DNA of 64,000 nucleotides from Blasia pusilla (GCA_050084515.1 CM114271.1:66402001-66466000); one strand, 5' to 3'; shown: positions 26,131 through 36,825, numbered from the stretch's first letter. Numbers and translations: made by a program. Notes: generated from the letters alone by a model not told the origin.

Positions 26131-26901
26131 TCACGAGCTCGGCTCGTCGGTCTCCGAATCTTCTGCACCCCACCCCACATCCAGAATGTCGTCTCGCGCG
26201 AGGCTCTTCTTCATGCAGTTGGTGTTGACAGTGCGGCGCATGTAGCAATCTTGCGGGAGATCCAGCCTCGCGTCTCGGCTCACGCGTCTCGTAACGGTGA
26301 ACGGTCCAAGAAACACATTCCGCGATTGCCTCTCGCATGCCACATTCACATACACCCGATCGCCCACGCGTACCTCGGCGGAAGCCAGAGGCGCTGGAAT
26401 CAAGCGCTTGGGAATGAACCTCGTCGCGGTGTGGGGTTTACGAACTGGAGCGGTGACAGGGGCCTTTTCGAGCGGAGAGTCGAAATGCTCCTGCTTGACG
26501 GCAGTGCTTGGGATGAAGGAAAGGCCCTTGAAAGACGGGAAGAAATTCGGGTTCCACATTTTCAAGCAGCACGGCGGAATCTGCCATTCGGGAGGGTAGT
26601 AAACGTGCCACACTCGGACGAACACTTGCGGCAGTCGGGCCTTTCTGAACACCCAGAGTCTGCGGTTGTCGAGAGTCCAAAGCTGTTTGTCCAATTCGAG
26701 GACGTACATATCCGGGAAGTCCTTGGCAGAGAGCTTGCCCTTGCGAATGAGCTCCACCGCGTCCACCAGCGACTCGCTCTCTCGCGGCCTTCGAAATTGA
26801 GGACTGATGTACTCCTGACTGAAGAAAATGTGGTCAGGATCGACTGCCATTCGACTCGTTTCCATTCTTGAATGGCCGCTTCTGTGCGCACTCCGTCTCA
26901 C
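26131..26901 (-). CDS. Protein with ParB-like 'TLDNRRL' domain
   Basis: A 256-codon minus-strand frame in a GC-rich island. After a short basic leader with alternative starts at Met13 (26865) and Met18 (26850), residues about 20-90 read DPDHIFFSQEYISPQF, then ELIRKGKLSAKDFPDMYVLE, then LWTLDNRRLWVFRKA. The pattern 'I-x-F-x-Q-x-x-I-S-P-x-F ... P-x-x-x-x-x-x-x-x-x-x-T/S-L-D-N-R-R-L' recalls a ParB/sulfiredoxin-like domain seen in scattered eukaryotic and bacterial proteins of unknown role. The C-terminal half (VRVGDRVYVNVACERQSRN and onward) is basic and unassigned. The opposite strand is open over the same span (267 codons), but its product shows no domain. I cannot give a function. Confidence 0.6.
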   Translation of the reverse strand: MRRSAHRSGHSRMETSRMAVDPDHIFFSQEYISPQFRRPRESESLVDAVELIRKGKLSAKDFPDMYVLELDKQLWTLDNRRLWVFRKARLPQVFVRVWHVYYPPEWQIPPCCLKMWNPNFFPSFKGLSFIPSTAVKQEHFDSPLEKAPVTAPVRKPHTATRFIPKRLIPAPLASAEVRVGDRVYVNVACERQSRNVFLGPFTVTRRVSRDARLDLPQDCYMRRTVNTNCMKKSLARDDILDVGWGAEDSETDEPSS

Positions 26902-27440
26902 CGCAACGCTCCGTCGCTCTGTCTGCGGTCACATGATTTCGTGCCTCTTTCACCGGACCCCAAGAAATTGAGCCATGGATCCGTTATTAGTGCTCGTCCG
27001 TTGCAATTCACCGCTCCCCAGCGCCTCAATCCCCGATCCGCAAGGAAATTACCCGCCTCCGAATCCGAATCCGAATCCGCATCCCGACCTTCCCACCACC
27101 CCCACCACCACCATCACCACCATCACCAGCAGCAGATGCGCGAAGGAAGATCGAGCTCATGCGCTTCACAGATCCCCTTCGAAGCGCACTGACCGACCGA
27201 CCGACCACCATCACCCAAGTCTCTTGGGGGAACGCTCTCACGAATCTCCACACGTTTAGTAGTGCAGTCAGTCGATTCGGGAACGTGAGAGTGAGAGTGT
27301 GTTGTCGATCGAACGAAGCCAGAGAAGAGAGAGTACGAAACCTCCCGATTCTCCGAACGCTGTCAAATCTTGGAAGCGAGTAATCCGCCCACGAATTAAA
27401 TTCAACCGATTCCCTCTGGAAAGCGCATGTACGACTCAAG
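26902..27440. promoter_or_regulatory. CpG-rich probable 5' region of the minus-strand gene
   Basis: This GC-rich segment immediately upstream of the 26131-26901 frame contains simple repeats: CGAATC triplications at about 27058-27080, CCACCACCATCACC at about 27095-27135 and an ACCG run at about 27190-27208. No TATA-like box is clear. The promoter call is inferred from position and composition only. Confidence 0.3.
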
Positions 27441-27655
27441 AATTACTCCCCGTCGCCATAGCCAAAAGCGCACAAGAGTGCGACCATATCATCATCATTT
27501 CTTTTCTCCTTTGGGGTCTCCATATCTCCGTGGGGCGAATGGAACACTTTGAGTTTGGGAACTCGTCTTAACTAGTGCACATTAGGGCTTCGGAAAAATA
27601 GTGTGGAAGAGAGAGAGAGTGTGTTTTTGTTGTGTAGTGCTTAAAAAAGGCAATT

Positions 27656-27839
27656 AGGAGTTGAAATGATATGGCGTGTTTTTCTAATTGATAAATAAAA
27701 AAGAAAATTTTGTTTGTTTTTCGTATTGGGGTAGTTGTTAGATTATCAGGAGTTGAGATGATATGGCGTGTTTTTTCAAGTGATAAATAAAAAAGAAAAT
27801 ATTGTTTGTTTTTCGTATTGGGGTAGTTGTTAGATTATC
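27656..27839. repeat. Tandem duplication, two 92-bp units
   Basis: Units 27656-27747 and 27748-27839 differ at only a few positions. Each contains GATATGGCGTGTTTTT, GATAAATAAAAAAGAAAAT and CGTATTGGGGTAGTTGTTAG. A third, much diverged unit can be followed at about 27941-28020 (GATATGTGTTATGATGTGATAAATAAAAG). Confidence 0.85.
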
Positions 27840-29181
27840 AGTTTTAGATTTAGGTATGTGAGAGCGCTCATCGAAAGATGAATCTTCGACTCGCAAGAGA
27901 GGTGAGTTTGTGTGTTGTTGTGGTGGTTGAAAAAACAAAGAATATCAGCTGAAGTGATATGTGTTATGATGTGATAAATAAAAGGGGAAAGGTGGTATGT
28001 TTTCCAATGGTGGTGGTAGGTTTTACGAGACTAGTTCTACATAAGTGAGACTTTTGAATGAAAGTTGAAATCCTCTAATCGCATAAGAATTTGGTTATCC
28101 TATAATCTTGGGAGAGTGTGGATGAAAATCTAAGAGTGGAAGAATTGATTGGCTGAAACTCTAAGTGGTCTATCTGAGTGGAAGAAGAAGTTAGTGGTGG
28201 GTTCGGTTTGTGATCGCTTTTGTGTTTAACTCTTGAGAGATTTTAGTGCCATTTTCATAAAATTTTAATTCAGAAAGATTTTCCTTTGTCTCAAGAAACT
28301 TAAATGATTAAAATATTTATTGGAATAAAAACCATCAAATACGGTTGATAATAAGGAGTCTTAAAATCGATATTTCCAGTCTTAAAATGTTTCTCTATGG
28401 TAAAACAAACTAGTACCATCTTTCCATGATGTCCCCCCCCCACCACTAAACTTTTTAAGTTAGGATTTTTCTTTTTGTAGATTTCCTTATAATTAGATTT
28501 CTTTGGAAAGTCTGTTTAATAAATGAAAGAAATGGAAAAAGAGAAGTGAAGATAACTTGGGAAAGGAAGGTAAATGATTATGTTAACTTATGTAAGAAGA
28601 GGAAAGGCACTTACCGATGATGGGGCTCTTGAATATATTTTATTAATAATTAATAGGCAGAAAAATGATAACATGATAGGTTTTTTAGAAAAAGTGCGAG
28701 AATTTTCTTATTATAAGGGATTTATGAAAATTTAAAACCCCTGAAAATAAGATAACCTATAGTTTCTAGATTGAAATGAGATAGATATGATAAGAGTATT
28801 ACAATACAAGGGAAATTTTATAAGTCAAAATAAGAATACTTAATTTACCCTTTGGGCAATGAAATCAAGTCCAAATGGACGATCACCTCATCAAACACAT
28901 ATTTTGTCACGATTGAAGAAATATTGTTCGTTTCACTTTAAAAGAATCCACCAAAGCTTGAGGAGCTACAAAGTTCTTGTCAGAAAAATTTGCATGAAAA
29001 CCGCTTTTTGGTAATTCTAGTCATAAGGAGTTAGCTCGTAATAAACTCATAAATTTCTTATGATAAGAAGCAAAAGCATAATTTCCTCATCTTACATGTA
29101 ACTTATCTTCAACGTGTAATCATAAAATTGAAAGTAAAAATTGGGGATTCAGGAAAGTGCATGAGTGTATTTCCCGAAGAA
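27840..29181. other. AT-rich stretch without a recognised gene
   Basis: Beyond the degenerate third repeat unit at about 27941-28020 I see only short frames and a C-run at 28433-28441. No coding or mobile-element signature is visible. Confidence 0.5.
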
Positions 29182-29407
29182 TCTAGATTATTATTATTAG
29201 AGAATGCTTTTTTGATTTTCAATCACGTCTCCTTTTCACACCTGACCCTCTCAACCAATAGGATCCCTCTTAGCCAATAGAATCATTCAAAGTTGATTTA
29301 AAAGTGAATTACGGGGTAGCTTAAATCATTCGGTTACACATTGTAAGATGGGCTGAATTATCCATCATTTATGATCCAATCTCATGCATCATATGGGTAC
29401 TAACTAG
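29182..29407 (+). mobile_element. Helitron-like non-autonomous element (226 bp)
   Basis: The 5' end is TCTAGATTATTATTATTAGAGAATGC after an A. The 3' end is GGGTACTAACTAG followed by T. Just inside the 3' end, ATCTCATGCATCATATGGGT is a decayed stem-loop of the kind found 10-15 bases before a Helitron CTRR terminus. The start is similar to those at 19308 and about 33695. Confidence 0.55.
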
Positions 29408-30652
29408 TTTTTGTAATTGTTGAGACCGCCAAGGGATAGATAACACATCCTTAACACTTGATGTTGAAGTTTGTGTGAAGATGGAATTGGGAAGGTTAAG
29501 AGGCCTTGGCACTAAAAAAAAGAGAGTTTAGTATTCCATTGTCAAAATTTTGGGAATTTACTCGCATTAACGTCCTCTTTTGACATCACGTGCCTCAAAC
29601 CCCATACTTGATCCCTCACAATGATGGGCACTACCGTTGGACCAATAGCATGTTGGTGTCCTCCACATGGATGGATATGGTGTACTAACATTTTCTTGTT
29701 TGCATTCCACATGAAGCTATTTGAATTTTAGCCATTTGGCCACACGCCCCATTGAAAAATTATGAGGCTATGGGATTTAGTAAAGTGCTTGGGGAGCCCC
29801 TAAATTTTTTACAACCAATCAATTTTAATCGGTTGTAAAAAATTTAGGGGGAGTTAATATATTGTACCAATAAGTGTTGGAAATCTTTAAATAAATGTGT
29901 GCGATCCTCTTTCAAGTTAATTGGTTTAATATTTTAAATGGATGATCTATGTGTTGGGAATGTTATTATCTACTTGTCCATAATATAGCAAAGTAATGTT
30001 TGACCTAAAATTTTTATAGGTTTCTTGGAACTATAAAAAAGTAAGTGTGGCCTAATATTTCAAAGTAGCAATATTGACATAAATAAAACTATTCTCTATG
30101 ACAAACGTTACCACAATGTTTTATGGTGAGGTTTTGAACCTTTAAACATAGTTATAACCTTACTCTTAGTTATGTTGTTTGCCCCCAAGTTAGAACCTTA
30201 CTTCTAATCTCCCCAAGGTAATTATAATCCATATTTCATCTTATTCCAAATCATTATAAACCAATTTAAACTTTACAACGTTTGAGATAAGTGAAATTGA
30301 GTCAAGTGAACACTCCTACAATGAGTATACTTCTACTTTGATGACCTTTACAAATCCATGTTCTAAACAACTCTTCCATTTTCTACTCATAACAATTTGG
30401 GATAAGAAATTCATCTTCCAATGGCAGTCCATCCCTTGAATGCCTAGATTTTTTAAATAGGGCTAACATAAAGTGTCGGATGTGCACAAAATGTATTCAA
30501 GTAGTTTAGTTGGATGAACGTATGTGGCAATTATAACATAAATGATCAATATGGATGAGGAAAAATGTCATAATTTTATCATACTCATGACAAGGTGGAA
30601 AATAGGAACATCTCATAGGAAACTTGCTCATTATTGCTTTATGAACCATTAC
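29408..30652. other. AT-rich stretch with one foldback
   Basis: No coding signature. The only structured element seen is the foldback at 29797-29850. Confidence 0.5.
29797..29850. repeat. Perfect 20-nt foldback
   Basis: CCCCTAAATTTTTTACAACC at 29797-29816 is exactly inverted at 29831-29850, with a 14-nt loop that is itself partly palindromic (AATCAATTTTAATC). It is AT-rich in the middle with a C/G clamp at the base. Candidate MITE end pair or structured transcript element. Confidence 0.8.
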
Positions 30653-31681
30653 TGTCGCGACCCTCATAACCAAACAACACCAAATACGCGCCAAGCGAAA
30701 CATCAGAACTCAAAGGAACTCACGCCGCGAGGTTTGCGCTTTGGAGAGGCGTTTGGTAGAGTCTCTTGGAAAAGTCTAAGAGACGAAACGCGGAACAGAG
30801 TTGTGCGTTTCATGCGTTAGTGGTCGCGACCAGGAAACCTAGACCAAATGCGAGCCGAGACTTGAGATGAGTTGAGTCTTGGAGGTTGGTTGCCAAAGAG
30901 GTGAGAACCAGTTTGGAACACGACTAGCGTTTGGGAGAATCTGACTGTGTTTAGGACCATAACGTTGAGCTCCGAGATGCGTTCGGGACAAGTAAGGGCG
31001 CATTGGAAAGCTGATCTTGAGACGCTTCCAACGCACGAAAGATCTCAGCAAACTCATAAGTACAGGCTGAGATATTGGCCGAAAACAATTCAGAGAGCAA
31101 TCGGGTTGAGGGCCAATTGGAGGGGCCCGGGTGTCTTTCCCTAAATGTAGGGGGCCCCCCGGAGATCCCCAGAAATACTAGTAAGGGGAGTACCTTCTCT
31201 GAGATGTCTCGGGAAACGAAACCCCACTTTGGGCGCCAAACGGCGTTTCAGAGGCACGGGATGAAACGGGAGTTTGCGCGAAACCCAAACCCAAACTGAT
31301 CAAGGGAGTGGACTTTTGCACGCCACTTGGATTCCAACCCTGATATTCCTTCGTGCGAGTCTTGGTGAGGAACTCATTGGATGTTCATCGGATGATTGGA
31401 ACCGCTAGGCGCGAAACGCCGTTTGAGTTCTGAACCGATCGATCGAAAGTCTGTCCCAAGTCTTTCGAGACTTGCCCGTGTTAGAAACCGCAAAACTAGG
31501 AAGGTTGAGCTTGAAGAGAGAGTCCGAGACGAGAACTCGGAAAGTAATCCCGCTGATTGATCCAAGACCCGACTAACCGAAGTGCGTGTTTGGATGCAGA
31601 TCAGCGTTGAGAGCGTGACCTACTGAACGCACGCTTCCGCAACAAACAAGATTAACGTTCAAGGAGAATAGGCGCACTAAA
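30653..31681 (+). mobile_element. CpG-rich insert flanked by ATTAC, possible solo LTR
   Basis: A sharply bounded CpG-rich block of about 1 kb sits in AT-rich DNA. It begins TGTCGCGACCCTC and is flanked by the same five bases, ATTAC, at 30648-30652 and 31682-31686. Size, TG start, abrupt edges and a 5-bp duplication suit a solo LTR of a gypsy-type element. The right end reads GGCGCACTAAA, not the usual CA, so the right boundary or the whole call may be wrong. Short frames inside have no domain. Confidence 0.4.
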
Positions 31682-32149
31682 ATTACTATGATAGGTGATA
31701 TCTATATGGAATTTTCTAGAAATTATGCTTTTCTAAGTTATCTTGAAAGCATATTTTTTAATAAATTTTCCTAAAATTGTAGGAAAGATATGAGATGCGG
31801 AGAAAATAGCAAGAAAGCATATGTTCATCCACTACTAGGGATGAGGGATGTTCACATGCACAATTGTTTTGCAAGCCCTTTTCTTTGGTGTGGACTACTA
31901 TTTTGCAACTATTCTTCAAGTACCTTTTTGTCAGTGAATGTCATGCAAGTATCTTAAGAGAACATTGTGGAATCTTTGTGACGACATTAGTCTTTATGAA
32001 TGGTTTTTATTTTTGCATGTGTCCCTTATTTTCTTGGTCCTCCCAGTTGCCATGGACTTGAAAGATATTTAAGTTTGGGATGTCATGCCCAATCCACATA
32101 AGTTATTATTTGCAAAGTAGAAAATTTTCACAAGTTCATTTTGCAAGCG

Positions 32150-32168
32150 TTTAGGGTTTAGGGTTTAG
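32150..32168 (+). repeat. Short plant-type telomeric motif
   Basis: TTTAGGG occurs twice in tandem followed by TTTAG. The phrase TTTTGCAAGCGTTTAGGG occurs both immediately before and immediately after it, so a local duplication is involved. Too short to be a chromosome-fusion relic by itself; it could equally act as a telo-box-like promoter motif. Confidence 0.6.
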
Positions 32169-32205
32169 TTTTGCAAGCGTTTAGGGGGGAGGAGGAGGTT
32201 TGGGA

Positions 32206-32304
32206 ATGAGAAAGAAGGGGAAGATGGGGCTTGCACCGACATGTCCTTCTATAGTACGGACATAAGTCCACGAACATGGACTTTTTCCATATGCAACCTT
32301 GAGG
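32206..32304 (+). repeat. Dispersed repeat, copy 1
   Basis: Matches 50857-50937 in the same orientation: GAGAAAGAAGGGGAAGATGGG, then an AAGTCC/TGTCCTTC block, ACATGGACTTT and CATATGCAACCTTG. Function unknown. Confidence 0.6.
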
Positions 32305-33278
32305 ATTGGTTAGGAGCAAGGAGAGAAGACCGAATTTACACATTTATGGACAAGCATAGATATACTGACCAATATGATCGTGAAGGATATTATTATTATC
32401 CTCCAATAAATGTATTGGAGGATATCTTTGCATTACATCCCTCACGTCACGGTACATATATGCTAGAAATGCTAGATGTACAATCTTGCATGTAGATATA
32501 TACTTAGCTTCGTGCCAAAAAAGATGAAAAAAATTCAAACCACTAAATTAGAGTCATAGGTGAGAATCAATACTTGAGTTGGACCGGGATGATCCGGGTC
32601 ATATCGACCATATGTCATACGTGTTTATACGTCTTCTGCATACGTATCCACCTCTATATCTAACATTGGGTGCACACACACAAGACTTCCTATTTATAGA
32701 ACTCTCCAAAGTCATGGGCATGTGTGAGCCTAGAAGATTGGGAGACAACCCGGATCCAATTGTTTCGTGCTAATCACACAATTCTTGGGCTTTTATAGTC
32801 CATGTATGATTAAGTTCACCATAAGATACTCATAGCTATGTTATCCACCCAATTATCTCACTACAACGAGCTTCTATTAAAAATTAACTCCTTTTTTGCC
32901 TCTTAACATGAAAATCAATATGCCTTTCCAATATCGTTAATTCAAGGTGATCCTAACTTTCTTATTTCTTGATCAAATAAACAAAGTTTTAATCCACACA
33001 AAAATGTGCATTAGCTTCTAACATTGTTAAACTATAAAAACTGCAACATTTCTCTTGGATACGCGCATAATCATTTTCTATTGAACTCTCGATCACACTA
33101 TTTCCATATATGTACTCGGTAAATAACACAAGAATTAAAATGCTAAGAGCCTTGTCTATGGCATACTTCTTGGGGTAGCACTCGACCCCAAGAAGAAGGA
33201 TTGTGGCTAGAACCTCCTGTTGACATTGCATTGCCGGGGGCTAATCAATTGATTATTACACATTAATTATTGTTGCAA

Positions 33279-33535
33279 CCCTTACAAATACTTGTCTTTT
33301 TTTCTCTCCATCTAACCTATTCATGTGTCCTCTACATGTGTTTGATAATTAATTTCCATCCCTCAAAGGCAGCACACTGATTTCCGTAACACCCGGTCAT
33401 TTCATTGGAGCCCTTACAAACACTCATCTTTTTTTCTCTCCATCTAACCTATCCATGTGTCCTTTACACGTGTTTGATAATTAATTCCTCCCCCCCTCAA
33501 AGGCTCCACACTCATTTTTGTAATTTAAAGACCGC
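33279..33535. repeat. Tandem duplication, about 132-bp unit
   Basis: Units start at CCCTTACAAA at 33279 and 33411. Both contain CTCTCCATCTAACCTAT, CATGTGTCCT, GTGTTTGATAATTAATT and CCCTCAAAGGC. Divergence is roughly 15% by eye. Confidence 0.75.
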
Positions 33536-33694
33536 ATAAGGTTTGGGAGGGTGTAAGGATGCAACCCATATCTTGTGGCCAAAAATTTTGGATGTTAGAA
33601 ATCCAATGACCCTCGTGAGAACTCAAAGACTCGAACGAGAAATCACTAACTCCTACCATTTTAAATTCTTATAGACCTTCCCATGAAGTTCATT

Positions 33695-33870
33695 TATATC
33701 ATTATTGGATAATGCCTCTTCATTTTGAGAGGCACCTCTCCTTTTGAAACATGTCTTTTTTAACCAATAAAATTATTTTTTATCTAAATTAATAAAATCG
33801 TTTAAATTCAATTATATAATTAAGATAATTCAAAATTATACATCCATGAATTATACATATTTGACCTAAT
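33695..33870 (+). mobile_element. Decayed Helitron-like copy
   Basis: ATATCATTATTGGATAATGCC followed by GGCACCTCTCCTTTTGAAACATG and AACCAATAAAAT parallels the starts at 19308 and 29182. No CTRR end can be recognised. Treated as an old truncated relative. Confidence 0.35.
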
Positions 33871-34590
33871 AACTCAACTTGTAAGAATGAAAATTGTAGT
33901 AACACTCAACTACCAACAAACCACGTGGTACGGTTTTAAGAACGGAGTGCGAATCGGACGGACTACGTCAACGGAGCTCGCAGTTCACGACCCAGACATA
34001 GACGGCGGGATCCATGAGAAGGATCGACGGAGGAGAAGGATCCTACTCCTGGATCACATGCACGTAGCCTCGGGGTATATCATCATGAAAGTGCCATGAA
34101 AGTTTGGAGTTCTTGGAGTAGAAAAAGTTCACGTGTCACTCATCGGTACGGCGTACGAGAATCTTGCGATGGATGAACGGAGTCCATGAATTTCCATAAC
34201 GTATGTTTGTCGCATCCAATCACAGCTTCCTTCAACGGCAGTCAGTTGTTGTTACTGCAGACAACAAAGACAGCAACAACAAAATTCATCCTTTCAAAGC
34301 TGCGCAGTCCGCACGTTAGACCTCACTCGCCGACTGTCAGTGCTCTACAGAACGAACTGCGCGAGCTCGCTCCGAGGAATCAAGGTCCAAGGATCCGGAT
34401 CCGGATCCGGCTCCAGCACCTGTCCTGTGGATGGTCAGGAGGAATCAGAGAGACTCAGAATGTGAGGGCGTTTTCGGTGATGGAAGGGAGCGCAGCGGAT
34501 GTGTTTTGGGGAAGCGTACTGATGCTTGGGCGAGGTACAAGCTTGCAACTCGGGGGAATGTCACGGGCGTTTCGCGGAGGAGGAGGAATC

Positions 34591-34640
34591 GTTTTTTTTT
34601 TTTTTTTTTCTTCTTCTTCTTCTTCTTCTTCTTCTTCCTC
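34591..34640 (+). repeat. Poly-T plus (TTC)n microsatellite
   Basis: A run of about 18 T residues is followed by about ten TTC units. Such tracts slip readily and also create a spurious poly-Phe/Ser coding frame. Confidence 0.95.
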
Positions 34641-34666
34641 CTGGTGATCGAGGCTCGCGAATCGCT

Positions 34667-34740
34667 TGCAGCTGGGTGAAGATTCTAGCGGCGGAAGGGT
34701 AGGTCATTCGTTCGCCGACGTCTGCTGCATTCTGCTTCAC
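34667..34740. repeat. 74-bp identical direct repeat, copy 1
   Basis: Identical over 74 bases to 34953-35026. The block begins TGCAGCTGGGTGAAG and ends TGCATTCTGCTTCAC. Flanks differ. Complete identity in otherwise diverged DNA implies a recent duplication or conservation. Confidence 0.95.
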
Positions 34741-34952
34741 TCGAAAGCGTGCACTTCCCTTTTGTGCGACTCGACGTTTCCAAGGTCTGTGAAAGGCCAC
34801 TGACAGTGTGCCGAGAGCAACAGCAGCGGAGCTGCCTGCGGCAGTCGATCGGGACCCGAGCTCTTCTCCGTCAGGTGCTCAGAGCGAGCGTGCCCGGACT
34901 CCTATGTGGTGGTTAGTTAGTGATCATGAAGAAGATCAACGAATCAGTTAGA

Positions 34953-35026
34953 TGCAGCTGGGTGAAGATTCTAGCGGCGGAAGGGTAGGTCATTCGTTCG
35001 CCGACGTCTGCTGCATTCTGCTTCAC
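34953..35026. repeat. 74-bp identical direct repeat, copy 2
   Basis: Partner of 34667-34740, 286 bp downstream in the same orientation. Its final CTGCTTCACGC resembles the arm of the foldback at 36276-36331 (CTGCTTCACGC). Confidence 0.95.
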
Positions 35027-35654
35027 GCGATAGATAGACCGCCGATTCCAGTCCTCGATCCTGCTCTCGATTCCAGACTCCAGAATTGGCCTCAAAATAG
35101 TCACAGCACGTGTGGATGTCTGGCAGCGCGAGCAAGCAGTTACGTAGCCAGAGGCTTTTGTAGAACGCAAGGCAACAAAAAACGTTGTTGTTGGGCACGC
35201 CGATCGGAGTTCTGAGCATGAGAAGTGTCATATGTCACGCGTCCCATTGTTGCAGCAGATATCTAGAGGCCCGCAGATAATCTGACAATCCTGCTGAAAA
35301 GGAGGAAAAGCGCTGTGCTTGATCTCGTCGAGAGTCCCCGCTGGTTCGTTTCTGCATCGCTCCTTCGTTTTTTACGCCATTTTAGCGATTGTCCCGCGCA
35401 AGGACGACATCCATGTGCTGTTTCGTAGAAATTCTCGTTCCGCACGGGTTCTCATGAAAGCAAACGGATATCCGAGCGGGGAAAGCTGTCAGCACATTAG
35501 GGGCCGGAGCTTTTGGAACTCCAGTTTCGGAGATTCGCCGTCGCCTTAGAAAGAACTATCACCGCACTGTCACACCTAGCTCTACAGATTCCAGTCAGCT
35601 GTCATAACCCTCGATCTCCGATTGGACCGTGATTTCTAGTGACAACCCGTATCC

Positions 35655-36145
35655 CTCTCTCTCCTTCTCCTCCTCCCGTATGGCACCTTCACTTCTTCCT
35701 CTCTCTACACCCATCCCAGTCCCTGGCACCGTCAACGGTCGCAAGGTTTCTCTCTCTCTCTCTCTTTTCTCATATTGCTAAGCTGGTAACACCGGACTTG
35801 TTCAACACATTCAGTAACCTAGATTCACTGCCAAAAGATGCGGGTGATACCAGAATTGTTCATCACATTCAGCAGCCTAGATCCACTTCTCAAAGCTGCT
35901 GCACTGGTAAGTAATGTGGATGATGTGGTGAAGAGCTTCCTGGTGGACACTCGTGGGAAGCTCGGCACCAACACGTTGCATGTTCGTCACTCACACTCTA
36001 TGTAGTGATAGTGTCTCCCTCCTCTCATATGAGTACCTTCTTCACCTCTTCCTCTGTCTACACCCATCCCACTCTCAAGCTCCCGCCCCTAGGGTTCTAT
36101 GGTCGTATGGTCGCAAGGCACTGAGTACTCTCTCTCTCTCTTTTC
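35655..36145. repeat. Degenerate direct and tandem repeats
   Basis: A block with CACTTCTTCCTCTCTCTACACCCATCCCA and a CT microsatellite at 35655-35765 recurs in diverged form at about 36005-36145. Between them, two ~57-bp units are in tandem at about 35785-35900 (GGTAACACCGGACTTGTTCA / GGTGATACCAGAATTGTTCA, both followed by CACATTCAG). Confidence 0.65.
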
Positions 36146-36275
36146 GTGAATTGTGGATCGTCAGTGGTAATGGATGATGTCTGCCTTCAGCGGAATCGTA
36201 GAAGTGGTGCAGACGCGACAAAGTAAACCGTGTTCGAAGTGAGGATGCGAGAGTTTTACGAGGCTAGATCCAGAA

Positions 36276-36331
36276 TTGCTGCTTCACGCACCATTGTGCC
36301 GGCGGCGACACAATGGTGCGTGAAGCAGCAA
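36276..36331. repeat. Perfect 23-nt foldback
   Basis: Bases 36276-36298 are the exact reverse complement of 36309-36331, separated by CCGGCGGCGA. The arms contain CTGCTTCACGCACCATTG. This is the longest perfect inverted repeat I found in the window. Candidate recent MITE footprint, palindromic insertion or small-RNA hairpin. Confidence 0.9.
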
Positions 36332-36754
36332 CGGTGATAACTCGCTCGGCGATAATTAAACACCATGCGCTCTCGTGATCGAGCATCTATCTACATCTGC
36401 CATTCCCGTCTCCCTGATCACTTGCAATGGATCGAATGCAAGACAAAGCACGCACTGCAAGAAAGTGCACGGATGGTGAAACGAAGTCTTCTCCGTGTAA
36501 CTTGTAACTTTCGCCATTTCAGAGTTTAGTAACGAAAGAATGATTCTTTCTTCCTCCGGAACTTTACAAAATTCTAGATGCTAACTCTAAAGATGCTTCT
36601 TATGTATTCTACCGTCCGCCTCGAAATTGAAATTGTGTACATCTCTTTATCCACTTGCCGTCGTCGGCCGAAGAACTCTGGACAACGATCATGAATGAGT
36701 CATAGATGTTTGGCTGGTGACCGTCGCTGTCTCCGTAGAAGATTGCAACTCGTT

Positions 36755-36825
36755 CCTTGCTTCCTTCCTTCCTTCCTTCCTTGCTTGCGTGTGTGTATGT
36801 GCTTGCGTGCGTGCGCGTGCACTTT
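36755..36825. repeat. (CCTT)n and (TGCG/GTGC)n microsatellites
   Basis: TTCC/CCTT units are followed by TTGCTTGCG and GTGCGTGC-type dinucleotide-rich sequence. Not coding. Confidence 0.9.

Larger units (their letters stand above)
31682..33278. other. AT-rich stretch with small repeats, no gene
   Basis: Contains the telomere-like motif at 32150, the dispersed repeat at 32206 and a small perfect foldback at 32398-32423 (ATCCTCCAATA arms, AATG loop). Frames are short and unrecognised. Confidence 0.5.

Noticed and set aside
26068-26871. 267-codon plus-strand ORF opposite the ParB-like frame
   Set aside because: No recognisable domain. The minus frame has an ordered conserved pattern, so the plus frame is taken as a shadow.
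34186-34647. 153-codon plus-strand ORF
   Set aside because: Its end is a translated poly-T/TTC microsatellite, a GGATCC-type repeat makes an Arg-Ile run, and there is no domain. Overlapping frames are equally open.
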